Notes under the pieces: generated by a model
What the model saw: the letters and a program-made list of their open reading frames with translations, nothing else
The model's database searches: none
Told to the model about the DNA's origin: nothing
Program-made: the position numbers and the translations under genes
From: Nostoc sp. LEGE 12450
Lineage (GTDB): Bacteria > Cyanobacteriota > Cyanobacteriia > Cyanobacteriales > Nostocaceae
Direction: 5' to 3'
Assembly: GCF_015206895.1 (NCBI RefSeq)
Contig: NZ_JADEXU010000052.1
Coordinates: 1 to 48,028, forward strand
Length of the DNA stretch: 48,028 bases
In this document: positions 45,110-48,028 of the stretch, one piece after another
Layout of the letters: each line of letters starts with the position of its first letter
How positions within the stretch are numbered: the first letter of the stretch is position 1

Positions 45110-45867
45110 TTAGTTAAGAGCCAAGTCTCCAGATTTTTCTACCTGAAGTAAAAAATTTTACTGCCAATTAAGAGTATGGATTTTAAATATGTCCAAGGTA
45201 CTATCTTGTAAAAGCATTTCCTATATCCCTAGAGGTAGTTTTTTAGTCAAGATGGAGACTTTGCAAGGCTTTTTGACCTGATGACTAAAACTAAGAAGAT
45301 AGGTGAAAAAGGAATTAATCATCAGAATTAATTATAAAAATAATTTTTTTACATTTTTATGTAATTATTTTTACTTACAAAAATATACTTATCCTGTATA
45401 GGGTTATTACGGAGCCTATAGTTTAATAGTTTTTGAAATCCTTATAATATAACAATTGCATTATTTTAACTTTATATATCTTTACTAAAACAAAAACAGA
45501 ACTATACAAGAAAATAAGTATTTTTTTATATCTTTTGAAATCTTGATTCGGCAAACGTAGTGTTAATACTTAAAAGTATTAAGATATTATTAATAAATAA
45601 TGAATTAAGCAAAACGCTTATAGCAATCCATCAACATATCTAACTTTAGACTGATGTAAAAATGACTAATTAAGAATATTACTTAAGTATAGAAACTATT
45701 TAATACCAGCAAATTAAGATTGTTGTACAAGTAGACACCACAATTACTTGTAAAGTATTGGGAATAATTTAATAAAGTTCAAATATTTTTTTCAAAAACA
45801 TCAGTAAATATGCGTTAGTCAATAAAAATACGCTTGAAATGAAAAATTAGTAAATTTACTGGAACCA
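45110..45867. other. long AT-rich non-coding region upstream of the small secreted peptide gene
   Basis: 758 bases, the most AT-rich part of the window, with no reading frame. It has the inverted repeat at 45726-45752 and the palindrome agtaaatttact at 45849-45860. Probably a large promoter region. Confidence 0.5.
45726..45752. promoter_or_regulatory. 8-bp perfect inverted repeat, possible operator
   Basis: tacaagta (45726-45733) and tacttgta (45745-45752) around 11 bases, about 116 bases upstream of the ATG at 45868. The symmetry suits a dimeric regulator, but the owner is unknown. It does not match the NtcA pattern GTA-N8-TAC. Confidence 0.4.
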
Positions 45868-46104
45868 ATGAAAACCAACTTCCGATTTACAAAGATTATG
45901 ATATTATGTATAAGCGCTTACATAGTATTACCGAAATTTGCTGCTTGCACGAGTCTATTCGGTACAGCAAGTGCTAATACTGTTGTTACTACTAGCAGCA
46001 ATACTTTAATCGCCCGTCAAGTTAATTCTCCAAATTTAAAAGACACATATATCCCACCAAATTATGGTGGTCCTGACAGTCAGCATGGTAGCGGCACTCG
46101 CTGA
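45868..46104 (+). CDS. small secreted peptide ending in HGSGTR
   Basis: 78 residues starting MKTNFRFTKIMILCISAYIV, a positively charged then hydrophobic N-terminus as in a signal peptide or single membrane anchor (about 5-25). The middle is Ser/Thr/Asn-rich, and the end is PPNYGGPDSQHGSGTR. The overall plan (short, exported, conserved-looking GSG tail ending in Arg) resembles the heterocyst inhibitors PatS/PatX that carry RGSGR, but the exact RGSGR pentapeptide is not present. It could also belong to another family of short exported cyanobacterial peptides with GSGTR ends. It is preceded by a long AT-rich region and has a palindrome right before its ribosome site. Confidence 0.6.
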   Translation: MKTNFRFTKIMILCISAYIVLPKFAACTSLFGTASANTVVTTSSNTLIARQVNSPNLKDTYIPPNYGGPDSQHGSGTR

Positions 46105-46342
46105 TGGGCATTTTTGATTTGAGTTTGTGGTAAAGCAGCGCTATAAAGCGGCTTATGTCTTAGACACCACATCTGTTTCTTGGAAATATCTAAAAAAATT
46201 GGCTGAAGTTTCCGCCGACAGGGCTAGCGAGTCTTATTCCTTTGGGAGATAGCAAGGTAGTTTATTAAAAATATTCTAGAAGAGGGCTGTCACTAACCCC
46301 GCTCATAATTACATAGACGAGGAATGCGGGACAGAAGAATGT
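46105..46342. other. short gap between the peptide gene and nadB
   Basis: 238 bases between convergent gene ends. It shows no clear gene; a weak hairpin candidate near 46137-46156 (agcgctataaagcggct) was seen but not assigned. Confidence 0.35.
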
Positions 46343-48019
46343 TCAAGATAATATTGGACATTTCCACCAATGATTTCTTTGGACAAGTGTGTGAACTTGC
46401 CAATTGGGGTCTGGTTGAGGATAGTCTAAACGGTAGTGTCCACCTCGGCTCTCGGTTCTAAAAGCAGCACTTTTGAGAATTAAATCAGCCACATCTAATA
46501 AATTGCGGGTTTCTGCCCAAAGTCGCAATTGTCGTTCAACATCTGGGAACTCAAAATTAGCTGATTCTGTTGGGTGTAAAGCAAGCAAGAATTGACTTAA
46601 AGGCAAAGCAGCGAAATCTTGCTGCCAAGATTCAACAGTGGCGATCGCAGTTTCCAACTTTGATTGCTCCCGACAAATACCAGCACTTTCCCACACTAAA
46701 CGTGGTAACTTCTCTCTGAGTGCTTCTAGTTGTGCTTGCTGGCTGTGCCACTCACTTGCATCAACACTAAATTTCCGTGATGGCAACACTGGTATTTGTG
46801 ACGGCAACCCAATATTTTCCAACTCTATTTGGCTCATCTGGGCCCCAAAGACAATACATTCCAACAGGGAATTACTGGCAAGGCGATTTGCCCCATGCAC
46901 CCCGGTACTAGCAGTTTCACCCACCGCGTACAAACTCTTAATATTCGTGCGATTCATCAGATCCGCGACAATCCCACCCATCCAATAATGGGCAGCAGGC
47001 GCTACAGGAATTGGTTCATGGAAAACATCAACTCCCCAATGCTGGCAAACTTTGATGATGTTGGGAAAGCGGTGACGAATCTTGTCGGCAGGGATGGGGC
47101 GCATATCCAACCACACATGGGCAGTGGCCAAATCAACGGCAGTACGTTGTAAATGGCTGAAAATTGCTCTACTAACCACATCTCTGGGTGCGAGTTCACC
47201 CGCAGGGTGGTAGTCAAAGGCAAAACGCCGCCCTTCATTATCAACAAGGTGTGCCCCCTCGCCGCGTACAGCTTCGCTAATCAGAAAGCGGTCGGCACCA
47301 GGTTTAGTCAGGGCGGTGGGGTGAAATTGCACAAATTCCAAATCGCGGAGGATAGCCCCAGCCCGATATGCGATCGCTACTCCATCACCAGTACTCACAG
47401 CCGGGTTAGTAGTTTGGGCAAATACCTGACCGCCGCCACCTGTTGCCAAGATCACAGCACCAGCTTTAATCCATGTGATTTTACCTTGATAAAACAAGCT
47501 TATTCCCTGACAGCGATTGCTTTCAGGTTCAATCCACAAACTCAAAGCCAAAGCTTGCTGAATGACTTGAATATTCGGGCGACGTAATACTTGGGCGGTG
47601 AGAGTGGTTGTAACTTCCCTGCCTGTGGTGTCCGCAGCGTGGAGAACACGGTTGCGAGAATGGGCAGCTTCTAAAGTTAAAGCCAAGGCTTGACCATGAC
47701 GGTCAAAAGCAACCCCCAAGTCAACTAGGGATTGAATGCATTTAGGGGCAAGTTGGGCGAGAAATTCTACAGCGGTGCGATCGCACAAACCTGCACCTGC
47801 CCGGATGGTATCCTCAATGTGCAACGTAGGAGAATCTTCTGGGGAAACGGCTGCGGCAATACCACCTTGTGCCCAATCACTAGCGGACAAAGCAACAGTT
47901 TCTTTGGTAATCAAACCGACTCGCAAGGACTCTGGTAGACACAGCGCTGTGTATAGTCCAGCAGCACCAGCACCGACTACTAAAACATCAAATTGGCTAG
48001 GAATATCTATCTGAGGCAA
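46343..48019 (-). CDS. nadB: L-aspartate oxidase, possibly cut at its 5' end
   Basis: FAD enzyme that oxidises L-aspartate to iminoaspartate, the first step of NAD synthesis with NadA. 558 residues in view: FAD motif GAGAAG at 16-21, SASDWAQGGIAAA near 44-56, HGANRLASNSLLECIVFG near 372-389, and the fumarate reductase/succinate dehydrogenase C-terminal domain with ESRGGHYRLDYP near 530-541. The first codon offered is TTG at 48017-48019, but the frame stays open to the window edge (P-I-T before it), so the real start is probably outside. It stands alone on the minus strand. Confidence 0.93.
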   Translation of the reverse strand: MPQIDIPSQFDVLVVGAGAAGLYTALCLPESLRVGLITKETVALSASDWAQGGIAAAVSPEDSPTLHIEDTIRAGAGLCDRTAVEFLAQLAPKCIQSLVDLGVAFDRHGQALALTLEAAHSRNRVLHAADTTGREVTTTLTAQVLRRPNIQVIQQALALSLWIEPESNRCQGISLFYQGKITWIKAGAVILATGGGGQVFAQTTNPAVSTGDGVAIAYRAGAILRDLEFVQFHPTALTKPGADRFLISEAVRGEGAHLVDNEGRRFAFDYHPAGELAPRDVVSRAIFSHLQRTAVDLATAHVWLDMRPIPADKIRHRFPNIIKVCQHWGVDVFHEPIPVAPAAHYWMGGIVADLMNRTNIKSLYAVGETASTGVHGANRLASNSLLECIVFGAQMSQIELENIGLPSQIPVLPSRKFSVDASEWHSQQAQLEALREKLPRLVWESAGICREQSKLETAIATVESWQQDFAALPLSQFLLALHPTESANFEFPDVERQLRLWAETRNLLDVADLILKSAAFRTESRGGHYRLDYPQPDPNWQVHTLVQRNHWWKCPILS

Positions 48020-48028
48020 GGTAATGGG

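Noticed and set aside
45726..45752. NtcA binding site
   Set aside because: The spacing and half-sites do not fit GTA-N8-TAC.
1..48028. CRISPR arrays
   Set aside because: All tandem arrays have 7-bp, 42-bp or 153-bp units with no unique spacers, and no cas gene is present.
1..48028. tRNA or rRNA genes
   Set aside because: The long gaps were read on both strands for T-loop and acceptor patterns, and none was convincing. A covariance search would settle it.

Overview
The window comes from a filamentous, probably heterocyst-forming (Nostocales-type) cyanobacterium. This is inferred from frequent HIP1 octamers (gcgatcgc), arrays of 7-bp tandem repeats typical of Nostoc/Anabaena genomes, dispersed palindromic repeats, a chlorophyll synthase gene, and cyanobacterial families such as BtpA, Get3d and a plastid-type VKOR-thioredoxin fusion. 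No tRNA, rRNA, CRISPR array or complete transposase was found.

Region 1 (about 46-20071, every real gene on the minus strand, read from right to left) is a surface-polysaccharide cluster. It opens with a two-gene ABC exporter (ABC-2 permease, then a Wzt-like ATPase with a C-terminal extension of about 200 residues). Three SAM methyltransferases follow, one carrying a 126-residue two-heptad repeat coiled coil. Next come a large two-domain glycosyltransferase (GT2 plus WsaF-like), a GT-C-like membrane protein, a GtrA-GT2 fusion, two CDP-paratose-2-epimerase-like SDR enzymes, two GT2 and one GT4 glycosyltransferases, and the dTDP-rhamnose genes rfbA, rfbC and rfbD. rfbB is absent here. The layout fits an O-antigen-like glycan that is built in the cytoplasm, capped or modified by methylation, exported by the ABC transporter, and perhaps side-decorated in the periplasm by a Gtr-type system.

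Region 2 (20072-26261) has a degraded gene tail, a small DUF2862-type protein, a Get3d-type ATPase with a C-terminal alpha-crystallin-like domain, and a large repeat-bearing surface protein (DUF4347, lectin-like, Calx-beta and FG-GAP-like repeats) containing four nearly identical 153-bp units. Repeat-rich non-coding DNA follows.

Region 3 (26262-42112) mixes housekeeping and photosynthesis genes: chlG and a small CxxC membrane protein, a zinc alcohol dehydrogenase, an inositol-phosphatase family enzyme, a BCD/PucC-type transporter, an Rpn/DUF2887 nuclease-like protein, small hypotheticals and a broken antitoxin-like HTH gene, an aldo/keto reductase, a DEAD-box helicase, rimO, btpA and VKOR.

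Region 4 (42113-48028) has a CHASE2-PAS-GGDEF diguanylate cyclase, a long AT-rich non-coding stretch leading to a small secreted peptide gene ending in HGSGTR, and nadB, whose 5' end probably runs off the window. The most promising items are the coiled-coil methyltransferase beside the Wzt-type ATPase (a possible chain-length ruler), a domain apparently shared by two neighbouring transferases, the fused GtrA-GT2 next to a GT-C-like protein, and the small HGSGTR peptide.
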